Assembly (NCBI GenBank): GCA_032209605.1
Contig: JASFXZ010000003.1
Location: 8,992,807 to 9,056,806 of the forward strand
Direction: 5' to 3'
DNA from: Mactromeris polynyma
Taxonomy: Eukaryota; Mollusca; Bivalvia; Venerida; Mactridae
Length of the DNA: 64,000 nucleotides
Positions 23,069-38,000 of the stretch are shown in pieces; position 1 is the first letter of the stretch, and the number at the start of each line of letters is the position of its first letter. The notes under the pieces were generated by a model, which did not search any database, had not been told where the DNA came from, and saw nothing but the letters and a program-made list of their open reading frames with translations. A program made the position numbers and the translations under genes.

Positions 23069-26000
23069 CATTATGAGTTATCCATATGGTGGAGGTGGTG
23101 GTTATCCAGGTCAAGGTCAGGGAGGTTACCCTGCAGCCCCGGGGTACCCACAACAAGGAGGATATCCCCAACCAGGATATGGGGCCCCACAACAGCCTGT
23201 AGTAAGTATCTATCTACTGTATGGTTTCATGATTCTGAATTTGTAAGATTGTATTCATAGAACTTATTTAATAACTTCCTCTTATCATTTTTGGATCAGT
23301 GCATATATTCAGTCATGGATTAAATTATATTTGATATAAACAATGGCATATTTATTAAAAATATCTAGCAGTTTTCCAAAAGTATATCAGTTGTGTATGG
23401 CAGTGGGTTTACCTAACCAGTGTTCCTGGATTATCAAATAGTAATAAGTTGTGCTTAAGCAATCAACAATTTCCCCACTTTAATAGTTAAAACTTATTTA
23501 ATTTTACATTGATTGTGAAACGAGTTATAACAACTTATACTAATCACTCTCGATGACTGCTTTCTGGCTACCAACCAGTACTTGCACCAAATCTAGGGAT
23601 TGTGAAGTTCGTGATTAAACCCCGCAGGTCGCGGGCTCTAACTCACGACCTTCGAACCAGGAGTCAGACGCTCTATCCCTCGACCACTGCGCCTCCCACT
23701 TTAATAAAAGAAGAAGGACATGTATATGAATGTGGATGTATTATTTCCAGTCGAATTGACATGGAAAACGTGAGCCTCGCCCCGAGATTTGAAGCCGCAA
23801 ACTTCAGATTAGCAGTTGATTGTTCTGCTGTCTAAGAAATCAAATGTTGTATTACTGTCATTTGAGAATGTTTTGAATTGATTAGGTTAGAGCAGTATCT
23901 GACTTTGTTTATTATGCTGAACGGCATTTAAACTCATCAATTTGGTAGTAACTAATTTTTAAACGGAAAAGAATTCAGTATTCAGCCCCCAGCTTGGCTA
24001 ATATACACAGCTCCGTATGTGTTTTTTATGAATGCTTCCAGCTATATATGTGTATTTATATGCATTGACAAATATTTTACACATAATTTTCTGCTCCGCA
24101 CTAGTGTGACAATATCATTTTCCAATGATCAATAATCAACGCACCTTTGCCAGTTTCATACAATCCCTTGAATTCAAATATTCATTCATTTGTTTAATAA
24201 ATTTACAAGCATTGTAATGGCTGGCTGTTGAAATGGTACGGAATCAATAAACATCTGACTGATATTGACTTTATATGTTTATGCAAGAATGAGTTTGTTG
24301 AACACTTGTTCTATGAAGTCAATAGTTTGCACACCTTGAAAAACACTGGATTTTTTGTAGTAATTGCAATTCATTGGAAATGGCATAACCTCTCATAAGC
24401 CTGGCCCAGACATGGCTCTAGAATATTTTTTAAAATACCCTTGTCCCGGACAAGTGAACATGTTAAATCTGACTTGTCTGATAGTGGAGGTTAGTTGTCC
24501 GACGAAATTTGTTGACTGTTTGAATTGTCAATAAATTCAAGCCATTGGTAATTGCGGCATGATTTTCATTCAAATGTCCAATGTTAATTAGCTTCAAAAA
24601 CAGATTTGTCATTGGACTAACTTCAACTCATTTTTGTTGGTATCCCGAATCAGCAATTAGACTTGTCCGGTATGTTGGGCTAGTGGATTTCAGAGCCCTG
24701 CCCGATTTCATGAAATTACTAAGTTTGAAGTCAGACAGTAACTGTCTTAGATATATTTATCAATTGTTTCAGAATGTGAAATTGAAAGGTTGGAAGTTTT
24801 GACTTCCAAGTGAGAAAAATTAGGTATTTGTTTGGTTAATATAAACTAATCACCCGTATCTACAGGCAAACGAGCTATAGAGAAATATACTTGAGTATAT
24901 TCTTAGAGTATCTTTTATCTGTCTTAAAACATATTTATAAGTACATGATGAAAAAGAGAAATGTTGTCAAATGGTGCTCTTTCGATGAATTTGTATTGCA
25001 AATCCATAATATCAAAACATAGGTTTCAAGAAAAAAATACATTTGATAGCTAATTAAACTTATTTAGAGTCTTTTGCTTAAGTTAAGTAAAAACTTAAGT
25101 ATTGTTGTGAATTCGGAGCCTGTAGAAGTTCTTAATTTTGCCTTCTTGAATAATGGTATGTCAGTCAGTAACATTGGTTTTGTTGAAAGATACCAACTAT
25201 GAAATCTGCTTAATTGAAAAGCTTGAAATGTTTTCTAAGTTTACGGTCATCAGCAAAATTGTAATTCTTTTGCTCAGAATGAAGGAGTATGAACATATTT
25301 TCAGATAGTCCAGCATGCTATCATAAGATGACTCATGTCATTACAATGTATTGACCATTGTTAATCATTTAGTTTCATAATGCAATTTGCCTTTTATATT
25401 CCTGCTAAAGTAATGAATATTATTCAAGTACATTCATTTATGTATGGGTGTGCATGTATGAACAATTAATTGCCAAAGATACGGAAGTCAATATACATAT
25501 GTATTTAATGTTGACCGCTTCTTTCATCTTGTATTATTTTTGTTAATTCTGATGTTACTTTCAGGTTGGGATGCCAACTCCTGAGTCAGCTTCAGCGGCC
25601 TCGTACGGTGGCCAGCCTGGTGGTCTCCCTTACGGTACAGCCCCACCTGGTGGCGCCCCTGGTGGGATAGGATTTGGTGTAAGTGAATATTGGCTTATTA
25701 ACTGAGTTGCAGCAACATAAGAAAATAAAGCGCAATAGATATTTGTACCAACAATTGCTGTTTAATATGTCAGCCGTGACAAACACACAATTCAGTTTTC
25801 ATTAATGAGTTGTTAAGGTAAATGTGTTAAAAAATCAGTCTTTTTATACATACAACATTAATGATAAATGCTGTACGTTAAATTGACTGTATACATATGG
25901 CATTAACATATTAATATATTCATTTTTATACGTCCATTCAAAGAACCACAGGAGATTGTAACAAGTTCTCTCCCTTTATCCAAAGGGAGAGAACTCTAGA

Positions 26001-29000
26001 TGGAATAAAGGGAAAGAACTGGTGACAATCTCCTGTGTGTCAAACTATGCAATATATGACCACTAACATGTAAGCATGAACTTAGGTAAACAATGACAAT
26101 GTATTGTTAATCAGCCATGACAATTATTCATAAATATGTGAAAACTTTTTATGTACATCATTGAAATTTTTTCTTTCGCTCCTTATCATTGTTAACATTC
26201 ACAGATTGCCAGTATCAGCATGTCTTGTCACTGATAAATTTGTCTGAAATGTGGTATATCAATGTCGGCAAACTTTGGTCTGTTATATAATTATTCTTAA
26301 TTTAATTATTATTTCTGCTTTCCAGTTAATGGTTTTACTAACCGTCGTAACCGATAACTGGATATTAAAACAGTTAAAGTTTTGTGGTTGCCATTCTAAT
26401 GTCATATTTACAATTTTGTTGTTACACACATAATATATGTCTCTTCAGATGCCAGGAGGTCCCCAGCCTGGATATCCCCAGCCGCCGGGTGTGGCCATGC
26501 CAGCTGGTCCTGGAGCAGGGCAACCCCAATATCAGGTTTGTGTTTCCTCACCTTAATGTTTTGTTTTTATTGTGTTTAATGTCATTTTTCAAAAGAATAT
26601 GGCAATAAATTTGAAACTTTGTAAATTACGTGTTTCATTCATAACCAGCTTGTCAATTTTTCCTTCATATATTATGCCCTCAGTCATATTTGGAAGTCAG
26701 TTGATCTAAGCCGTTTTCCTGGAATTAGTTTTTAAACTTACATAATAAAGAATGATGACACCTTCTTGAGCTATTGTACTCAGAATTAAAAAGAATTATG
26801 TGTTTTATTCATAAACAGCATTAAAAGAATTATGTGTTTTATTCATAACCAGCATTTCAGTTTTTCCTTCATATATTTTTCAGCAACCAGGGTACCCTCA
26901 GAATCCTGCGTACAATGCACCAGCCCCAGGACAAGGCTACCCAGCTGCAGGAGGCTATCCGCAAGCAGGGGGTGCCCCGGGCTACCCTCAAGCAGGTGGT
27001 GCCCCAGGGTATGCTCAAGCAGGTGGTGCCCCGGGGTATGCTCAAGCAGGTGGTGCCCCTGGGTATTCTCAACCCGGTAGTGCTCCTGGGTATTCTCAAC
27101 CTGGCAGTGCTCCTGGGTATTCTCAACCCGGCAGTGCTCCTGGATATCCCGGTCAAGCCCCGCCTCCTGGTGGAGCCCCATCAGCTGGTTACGGTGCAGG
27201 AGGTTATGGGCAGACCCAGCCTGGAGCGCCACCGCAGGGAGCCCCAGGTGGCATGGCATATGCCTCCAATGTTGCCCCAGGACATAATGTCCAGGCTCTA
27301 GGACAAGGTGGCGCTAACACTGGATACAAAGTTCGGGTAAAATTGAATTTCATTATTTTGTTCAGTGCAACATCTCCAGGCGGCCCTATCTTGAACTACA
27401 AACTCTCTGCAACAACCAAAAATTTCCTTTAGTAAGACATTATCTTTTTAACCTCTCTGGAGCAAAAACCTCTTCACAACAATCACATGGGTGTCTCCCA
27501 AGCTGTTGCTCTGGAAAGGTTGCCGATATTGTTAACAGTTTATTGTCAGAAATAAAAAAAATGCAAGCCTTTAAAATACTTACCAACATAATTAAGTTAT
27601 TTGTTCAAGAGAATTTTAGTGAAATTTCTTTTTTCTTGTGTTGTATCGTCATATCAAGCTCACTTGGTTAATATTTTTGGAATAAATTTTATTGTTTTCC
27701 AAAGACGATCCAAAAATTACATTGTATTTCCATTTTTATTGGGTCAATATAATTTTTACCAGACATGCTTGACAAGCGGACTCGGGCAAAAGCTGCATTT
27801 TACCCATATTTGAAAGTGGTTATTTTTTGAAAAAAATCACTGCCTTAGTTATACCACAAATTTTATTGTTTAGCAGTAAATATGTTTGTTCAAGATGTTT
27901 CATTTTGTCTAAACAGGAAGATCCTACCCTGAGACCTGCTGCAAATTTCAATGCTGAAAGTGATGCTAAAATTTTGCGAAAGGCTATGAAAGGATTCGGT
28001 AAGTCAGTTACTGGTGGAAGTTTGCAGTTTTTCTCTATCTATGCTTCTTGAAAAATACCTATACTTCCACGGCCGTCAATCCTCCATTATTGGGGCTGAA
28101 TATTGGCCCAATTCCCCCACCAAAATTGTTTATTTTTCCCCTTTTCAAATTTGATTTAACCCTTGGAGCCAAAAATACTTGGAAAATACTATTTTAACTA
28201 GAACATTTTTATAGATTTTCTGACAAGCACACGTAATATTTGATACATTTTCACGTTTTGTTTACCGATATGTAGAACTATATGTGGTTTATCGTATGTC
28301 TACACCGGGAAGATGTAAAAAATTCACCAATTTGTTGACATCTTCCCAGTGAAGACATACGATAAACCATGTATAGTTCTACATATCGGTAAACAAAATG
28401 TGAAATTCAACCTACTAAGGGCTGCGACCCCCTTCCCCTTAAGAAGCGTGAGGCTCCTGCCTCCTTGCTGTATATGATAGAATGTAATACAAAAAATAAT
28501 GAAAAAAGATCAATATGTCACACTGCTTGTTTCAAGTTCAGAATGTGGTCACTATTGTGATTTATTTAGACAAAATCAAGCGAGATGTTATCCAAACGCT
28601 TATAGTGACTGTTAGGTGTTCTTTTTGCTATGAATTCCAAAAAAGCCTTAAATGTGAGATTTACATCTATTTATCTAGCATATACTCCCGTTCACTGGTT
28701 ACTCTTTTTGAGAAGGAATGCATATACATGTTTTTGTGTGCATCATGTTAAAGTAGATTTGAATTGTTAATAGATAGATCAAAATGAAATACAGATTTTG
28801 ATAGATCTCTGCTGTGGATTTGCATTGTGTAGATTAAAGGTTTCAACACGAGAGTTTTGTTTTAGTTTATTAATATCAAACTATTGTCACGCATATTTAG
28901 AGTTTACACACTTGTTTGATATTTGTTTCATTAAGTGTCTTGTCAGTAAACAGTGTGCAAATCGGGGAGAAAAAGTAGCCTGTCTACACACCAATATATC

Positions 29001-32000
29001 TTTCTCTACACACCAATATCATAGAATATTGACATTTTGCGTTACATTGTAAATGCATGGGAAAATGAAATAGGCGCGTAAGAAATCATAACATTGTAAT
29101 TCAGTTGAACATATTTTGTGTGTGCTATGTAATGTTATTACAACATAGTAGCATACTTATGTTTAACATAATGTGCCTCATGTTATAGTATTGACCTGTC
29201 ACATTCTCTAAATACTTGCGAAAGATCATACTTCGCATGGTTTTACTCAGATGGGCCACATAATGTTACACTGTAAATAGTGTCATGTCTATTGTTATAT
29301 ATTTATGTGTGATCTCAAATGTTGTTGTGGTTTTTTTTCAGGTAAAATTTTAATTGTCTGTGTATCTATGCCTGCCTAATATCAATGTTTGTGTTGCATA
29401 ATGTTGTAAACATGTATATATCATTGAGGCTCACAGGGAAGACTGGGCTTGCCCAACTGTGTTGCCTCTTTAAATAAAGTTGTTATTATTGTTATTATTA
29501 TTATTAATATAATATATGGTATGATGATTCACTGTTTTCAGGGACTGATGAGAAAGCTATCATCGATATATTAGCTTACAGAACAAACAGTCAAAGACAG
29601 CAAATTAAGCAAATGTTCAAGACTTGCTTTGGAAAGGTAGTTTGTTTTTGCTTACTAGTATTTTAAACAATCACTGACAATTCTGGAAATTGTCTCATAA
29701 AAATACAATCAGACCTCGTTTATTCAACAACCTTCTATCGGCATTCTTCATATCATCCAAAATTAATATCCGGTCCCAATGTATCTTCTTAAGCAAGTTA
29801 AATGTAAATTAGCTATTCCAAACCATGTATTATTCAAAATAAAATTTCAGACTGGATTAATTTGAATGAATGAGGTCCAACAGTATGTAACAACTTGTAC
29901 TTTCGGGTTTTATTAGAAGACAAAATTCTTCCCTACAAGTTTCCCCTATTACAAGGGCAGGAGGCATACCCTAGCAATGTAGACAAACTGCAAATGTTTC
30001 TCTGAATACCACTATATTGAAGCAAGGGTTATCTTGAAAATCCCCATGATTTTGAGACCCCCGTAAAATTCTGGCCTAGTCTTTATTTCCCAGTTAGCAG
30101 TCTTGTGAGGCCTGTCCAGATATCACCTATCTGGATGTATACATGGACATCTTCCTACTTCCAACCCCTTCCCCTATTGGGTAGAATATTTATAAGGGAA
30201 TAAATGCAGGTTTTTCTTCATTTGCAGAACAAATAAAAAGAAAAGTATAACATTCTCTATAAGTGGTAAAGTTCAAAACATGGAAATGTTCATGAAATTT
30301 ACGCATTCAAGAAAGTAATGAAAATATCAAACAGTAATTTTCCTTGTTCATAGAAGCCGGGGTTTCCACTAGGTGCTAAATCTCAAGGGTCATTTTGATA
30401 AATTTTGACCATTTTATAGCCAAAGCACCTATAATTTAGAGAAAAATTGAACCTTCTTCAGCCAGAATCGTGAGGGTCAAAATGTGGATTTTTTGGAAAG
30501 TCCAGGGGTCAAAGAAAGGGTCAACTCTAGGGTCAAATGAAACCCCTGGAAGTACAATATTTTGGTGATAACATGAAGTTAAACAAATCTCATTTCAGAG
30601 ATTTGCAAACACTTCTGCTTGTAAAACCTGGGAAATTGCAGATTCACACTCAAGAAAATATCCATTTGTACAGAAATTGTTTGCATAGTCACCATGAACG
30701 TTAATATTGCTTCATATTTCAGGATTTGATCCAAGACTTGAAGAGTGAATTAGGTGGTAAATTTGAAGATGTTATACTTGGTTTAATGATGAAAACGGAA
30801 GAATATGATGCGTATGAATTGAAGAGAGCTATGAGGGTAAACGTCCTACTATTGTCTTTTATAACTCGTGTAGTTTTATGACTCCAAAAACCAGTCAGTG
30901 CAAGAAAGAAGATTTGTACAATAGTATACATAGTTCCTACATCTACAATATTTATCTCCCTTGTTCTTAACTGTCGGCCATTTTGATAGGCAAAACTGAT
31001 AAGCCCTTATAGGGGTAATTTCCAAAAATGTGATAATTGAGAAAATACCAAGAAATTTGCATGTGACAACCATTTTTTCTTCAACTTACTGAGCCAAATG
31101 CCCTCATGGGCATAATGAATAAGTTATGTTTTATATATCAGATTAGTTTATCATCGTTTACATTATATTCCCTATAAACTTAAAGGAAATTTGCTTATCA
31201 AAATGGCCACAGTTAAGAACAAGGGAGATAAATATTGTAGATGTGGGAACTATGTATTGTCAGGGAGGTGTCAAAGTGAAAAAGTGAGATGGAAAAAGAG
31301 TAATAAAATCAGGTTAAAAACACATTCTGCCTTAACTAATTTATACTGGATTTTTGGCTTACTGCCAGCTTGAAAGATTCAAGCGTAGACAGCAGAACAC
31401 TTATGCACAGAAGGTTGTTCCACAGGATGAGGATACATGGAAAAGAACGAATATTTATAATATTCAGCAACTGGATGAATATTCCTGTAGGATAAACAGT
31501 CATTTTTTACGTTCTTTGGAACTATGGCGGGTCCTTTTGATAGGGGAATTTTGCATCATGAATCACCAAATTTTGGTATTTATAAGGCTGAAATTAAAAA
31601 TAATTTTACTGAAGGGGAATTTTCTTTCTGAGTAGTAGAAAAATATATACAGTTTTCTTTGGGGAATGGGGCCCAATATCGGCCCCAAATTTGTCATAAA
31701 AAGGGCTGCTTAAGGATGAGTATGACAAGTCAATATGTTGGCTCTTTCAACATACTGTTGATATACAGCTTAAAACACTCAAACAATGTAATTTATATAT
31801 TTGTATATATCAGGGTATGGGTACTGACGAAGATGCTATGATTGAGATATTGTGTTCTAGAAGCAATAAACAAATTGCTGAAATCAATAGTACATACCAT
31901 ACAAGTAAGTGAAGGTTCTGCATGACTCCTGATTTTGTTATGAGGACTTCATCATTTAGCCATATTTTGTTAGAAGTATAACTTTAGAAAGAAAACTTTA

Positions 32001-35000
32001 GAAAGAAACCTTTAGAAAGAAAACTTTAGAAAGAAAACTTTAGAAAGAAAACTTTCTTATGACTTTTATTTTGAAATTGCAGTAAAAAAACAGTAGGCTT
32101 GAAGTAAAACATGTCTCTTATATTCATCCCTGCAATTATTCCATTACTTTTTCTGACAGATGTATAGACATTTGGCATTGGTTCTAGAAGCTAGAATATA
32201 ATTTAACTTTGCCTTTACTGAAGTACATAAATATTATATGAAATTATTTTTACTTGATTGCAATTAAAACATAATGCTTAATTGAATCACTCTTATGTCT
32301 AATTCTGGAAAATACATGTACTTCTGGTGTGGTATGAACAGGCTGTCGAGTGGGCCCTACGTTTCCTACATTTCCTACTTTTCCCCTAATTTTTCTTGAA
32401 AGAGCCCTACTAACCCTGCTTTTTCCAAATCTAAGGCGTTAACTGAAATATTTATTTCACCTGCATGAAGCACAGAGGTCTAATCATGGAGAATGTTTGG
32501 TGCGGTGAAATTTTACCATTTTTGTTACTCCGAAAGTAAGGAATCCTCCTGACTATCCCTACTTTTAGGCAATAAAATCCCTACTTTTGGCCTACTTTTA
32601 AAGAAAAAAAACCTACTTTATCCCCACTTTTTGATAAGAGGTGAGTTGACAGCCTGCATATATGAAATACCTTCATACTATTTAATTGTAGTAACTTTCG
32701 AAGTTATTCAAAATTACAAATTGTCTTTTGTTCACAGTGTACAGAAGAAAACTGGAGCAAGACATTATCAGTGATACATCTGGACATTTCAAGAGACTTA
32801 TGGTGTCTATGGCCAATGTAAGTTTGCTCGATAGCAAAATTATCAAATCAACTTTCAATCCGAATACTCGGTATCATCTGAAATAAATATTAGAGCCTGA
32901 TGTATCTCCTTATGCATGAGGAATGGAAATGGGCTATACGAAACCATGCTTTATTTGAAATAAAATTTCGGACACCATAAATTCAAATGAACGAGGTCAG
33001 ACTGTAATTTGGATTTCAGCATTTTATAGATGAATGTAATTGAATTCAATTGATGAAACCATTATGCTTAACTTAATCCCACTCAAGTCTGCTTCCTGGA
33101 AAAACCAGTACTGGTGTCTTATGCGATGATGTGCTCACCTACCTTGGTGGGTTTGAACCAACGACCTCTTGGTTCAGTGGCTGACATTTGATCGGCTTCA
33201 TTACCGCTATTTTTACGTATGTAAAGTTCTGTAGTTCAAGCTTTTATCTATTTTTAGGGAGGACGACAAGAAAATATGAACGTAGATATGAACAAAGCCA
33301 ACTCTGACGCTCAGGTATGTACATTCATGCTCGTTTAAGGTCTGAAAAAGAACATGTTTGTTGTTGGGCACAGGTTGAAAAAAGATGGTTCTTTAGATAG
33401 GGATTTTTTTAAATAATTTTCAAGTAGGGTATATGTCAAAATCTGATTTCTTTTTTATGCTTGTCTTAATCAGAGTAGTACTTTCAAGTGTATAACCCCA
33501 CTGATATTTGTTACAGTCTTTTAAGTGGGCCCTACTTTACTAGTTTTCCCTACCATTTTACCTGCTCCCTACTTTTTCCCTACTTTTTCTTGAAAGAGTC
33601 CTACTTTTGCAAATCTGAGGCATTAACTCATAATATTTATTTCACCTGCGTGAAGCATAGAGGTCTAATCATGGAGAATGTTCAGTGTGGTGAATTTTTC
33701 CATTTTTGATATTCCAAAAGTGAGGAATCATCCCTACTATCCCTACTTTTAGGTAATTAAATCCCTACTTTTGTCCTAATTTATCCCCACTTTCTGAAAA
33801 GAGGTGAGTTGACAGCCTGTTGTTATATGTGGGCAATGTTTGTATCTTTATTTTAAATAATGGTCATACTTTTGGGTTGACACTTTTTTAGAATCTTTTT
33901 ATTAATGAAAAATTTGGGTCTTGTGTAAAAAAGGAGGGTCAGTCTGGTAACTTGAGATAAACATATTTTTTATGCCTCAACGATCTCGATAAAATCATCC
34001 AATAAAACATTTGCTACTACAGTGTAATGTGAGAAAACAAAAATCCTGCCTTAATCAAAAATTTCATGCCCTTCAAAAATGTCCTATAGTTCAATGTAAC
34101 TAATTCTGACAATACCAGAATGTGATAATTCCGCATACCAAACTGTTTTTTGGCCCAAAGTGCATAATTGTGCACTAATTATACTAAATACCAAATGATA
34201 AAACAGTAATTAATGTTGATGTATGATTACTGTAAACTGTAAAACATTGCCAACGGTATTAATTGCATTGTATACAGAGTGCCAAAAAATCACTGAATTG
34301 TTTATCTTAATTGACTGTTGTATGTGATTTTTATTAACACTTACTTTAGACAGTGATTTGTTTAGGAAAAGATGAGATTTAATCATTCATTTAATGAATT
34401 TTAAATGTTTTGTATTGTATATATTAATGAAGCATTTTAAATATTTGGTAGATTTTATCCACTTAAGTTATCATCATGCTGAATAAATGTACCGGCGATA
34501 TTTAACTTTTGAAGAGTATGCAGATATTTAGATTGACCACATAAAAGTGAAAACATTTCCCTGCTATTATTGTTGGTTTATGTGATCTAAGGATTAGTGT
34601 CTGTCATCAAATCACATTAAGCTAACTCCAAAATGGTTACTTGCAATTAGAAATGATGCTAAGTAATAATTTTGAGAATATGGCACGTTAATGCTCAGAG
34701 CTTAGGTCTTAATTGAAAATACCAGTATTGGACATATATTTGTGGTGAAAAGTAAGAAAAGTGACAATGCAGTGTTGTAGAGTACCATGTGTATGAAGGC
34801 AATTACCACCGATTTTCTCATATTTTTGTCTAAGGACATTTGTCAAAAAAATAAGACTGATGTACCTTTACGGTTAGTTCAATTTCCTGTCGTTCTGGAT
34901 AAGTCGTACAAGAGGTGAGAACTTTGTGGTCCAAGTATACATGGTAAGCCCGCGACTAATGTCAATTTCTATAATTCATGGGTCTCTCAGTTTACAGTAA

Positions 35001-38000
35001 ACTGGTATTCAAATTCAAATTTTTGTACAGAATTTTAAAAAAAATGCTGTATTTGCAAATCTGCGAAAAAGCTGGATCAACGTCTAGTTAATATCTTCAA
35101 CCAATAATATAAGACCACCATTGCTTCTGAAGAAAGTCATCTATGGAGTTGTTAAATACAGTAAAACCTCACCTAAAGACCACCTCAATAATAAGACCAC
35201 CTCAAAATTAAGAACACAATTTTCAAGTCCATTTTAACTGTTTTGCTCTTTATTCAGCCTCAATATTAAGACCACCTCAATAAGAAGACCAGTTTTCAAG
35301 GGTGGTCTTATTATTGAAGTTTTACTGTAGAAGAAAAAGCTAAACTGGTCCATGAACATACAGTTTTATTGATGAGGTGGTCTGAATTTTTAGATGGTCT
35401 TTTAGTGAAGCCTATAGACTTTTACTGCATTTCACAGGCTTTGTATCAAGCTGGAGAGAAAAGATGGGGAACAGACGAATCACAGTTTAATGTTATTATG
35501 GCGTCGCAGAGTTTTGAACAACTTAGAGCAGTATTCGATGCGTATATGAAATTATCTGGTAGAAACATAGAACAAGTTATAAAGACTGAAATGTCTGGTA
35601 ACTTGGAAATTGGAATGCTGGCTATTAGTAAGTTCTTATTAATTAAGCTTGTTTTTCTATATTAACTTTATTGTTAAGAACTTAATTACAGTCTAACCTG
35701 TCTATAGTGGTCAGCCATGGGACTGAACATAAAGTGACCGCTATATAGAGGTGACCATTGTTATATTATCCAGGTTCACATAGACATAAATGGATCATGA
35801 TATTTTGTCAACAACCTCTCTACAACATCCAAGATTTCTGTCTTTCATAGGGTGTTGGTCTCGACTGATTGCATTGTTATTAAGTTCTTTTACTCTATGT
35901 CCATCTACATCAACATTTAACTCGGATGTGTGCCAAAGATTATGTACTAGAGTTATGAAGTCAATCTCAGAATGCAGCTGTGTCATTGGTCAATTTTAAG
36001 ACTGGTTTCAAAACTAACCAATCAGAGGCTTGAGTGTTGAGACTGGTATTCAAAGTAAGATTTATAACTTCAAATTCTGTTGTTGTTTTTTTCCAAATAT
36101 TTCTAACATCGATTTTACTCAACAAATGTAATTTTTGTGCTTATTCAATTCTATATGCTTGTTTTCAGTAAAAACTGTACGCAACAAGCCAGGATATTTT
36201 GCTGAGAAGTTGTACAAGTCAATGAAGGTTTGTGACCATAATCTTGCTATATCAAATGTAACAAGTGGCATTGCTTCATTGAAAACTTACTTATGAGCCA
36301 AATTAAACCCTGTATGATATTTGAATAAATATCTAAGGAACTAAATGAGTCATGCACTGCAATTCAATTTCACAGAATGAGCAGCAGACGAAATATTTTC
36401 ATGAGTGGTGTAGCCACGAGTTAAAATTTAAATCAGATGTTCACGAGATGAAATAACACTTGATCTAACATTGAAACATACAAATATTTTGTTTATTTCA
36501 TGCTTTATTGTGTTTTTATTTGTTACTAGTTAATTACATCAAACTTCCTTGTTGAATGCCACAATATTTTATATGACGTCATTTATATGGCTTCATTATC
36601 ACTTTTATAATTTCACTGGTCAAAAATGCATTGTTATTCCATGGTAAACCATTGTAAAGCATGAAGTAAAATTCATAATTGTGGAATTATTTTTATCATG
36701 TCAACAAATACATCTATTGCTTTATAGGGAGCTGGTACTGATGATAGAACCCTAATCAGAGTGATTGTCACAAGGGCTGAGGTAGATATGGTACAGATCA
36801 AACAAGAGTTTCAGAAGATGTACGGACAGTCATTGGAGCAATTTGTTAGGGTAAGATTTTACAGATCACTCTGTGTTTTGCTAAAATACAATTCTGACTA
36901 CAAATCCTAGATTTCTAATTTCTTCAACTTAGCATGTTGATGTTGTACTTCCGTTATATTTCTCTACCTTTAAATAATTCAGCCAGATTCAACACCAATG
37001 TACTGCAATCTATCGCACTTAAACATTGTGAAGTTCCATTTTATATTTTGCCATTTTAATTGTTTGCTTCAGTTAATGTTTGCCCTGTGGGCTTGTCTTG
37101 GTAACAGCCTTTTGTCATGGAAAATTATTGACTGGAATATACCCTGATTTTTTTTTTTGTTTTGTTCAAATGTGTTCTCTTATTTTGTGTTATGAATTTG
37201 CAATTAGTCCCTGTTTATTGGGGATTCTTAATTTTGGAGCATTTTAGTAAATTATGTATTGTTTACTTTTATGGTTTTCGTACGACATGTGCAGTCAATG
37301 GACAAAATTGAGTTCCCAACGTCACGTCATCTTTTAGTATGATTATTCCAGGCATAGATTTTCATTGCCGTTCTTTTAACAAAGTATGTAATAGACTTAC
37401 AAGTTTTTACCAAATTCTTGAAACAGAAGGTTTGGCCTTTCTAACTATATTTAATCTGGCAAGAATACCGTCATATAGCGACTGTAAGTAGAGTTAAGAA
37501 ATATACTCTCAGGTTTCCAGCACCACTCCCTGAAAATCTGTCTTCGACTGTATGTTGGTTAATATTTTTATATCAACAGTTTGAGCTCCCACCTTTTTCT
37601 TTTTTTTAATTAAGATCAGGATTTAAAGATGACCAGCATGAAAATTTAATATTGCTATCAGACTGCTAATTATTTGCTACTTTTGAGCCATGACATAGGA
37701 TATTGTCTTCCTGAAGATCCAATTGAGATTGGCAAAATATTTAGGTACTGCAGGCCGCACCTTTTGATCACGAGTTTGAATGCATTTATCACTGTTCATA
37801 TTTCCATTTATAGAAATAAGGATACCTACGGTACTCGGTTAAAACACAAACACAACAAAAACATAACACTAGCCATAAATTTACGTTCAAAATTGCGCCC
37901 TGTGACATAGTTTTCCGCTTCAGTCCAGTTCGGTACCTGTTCTCTAACTTATCTTTGTATTTCTGTTTGTTTACAATAATTGAAATTGTTCGCCGATTTA

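Noticed and set aside
26843..27259. Minus-strand and alternate + strand frames over annexin exon 4
   Set aside because: They are shadows of the 27-bp coding repeat; only the + frame joining 26535 and 27917 continues the annexin.
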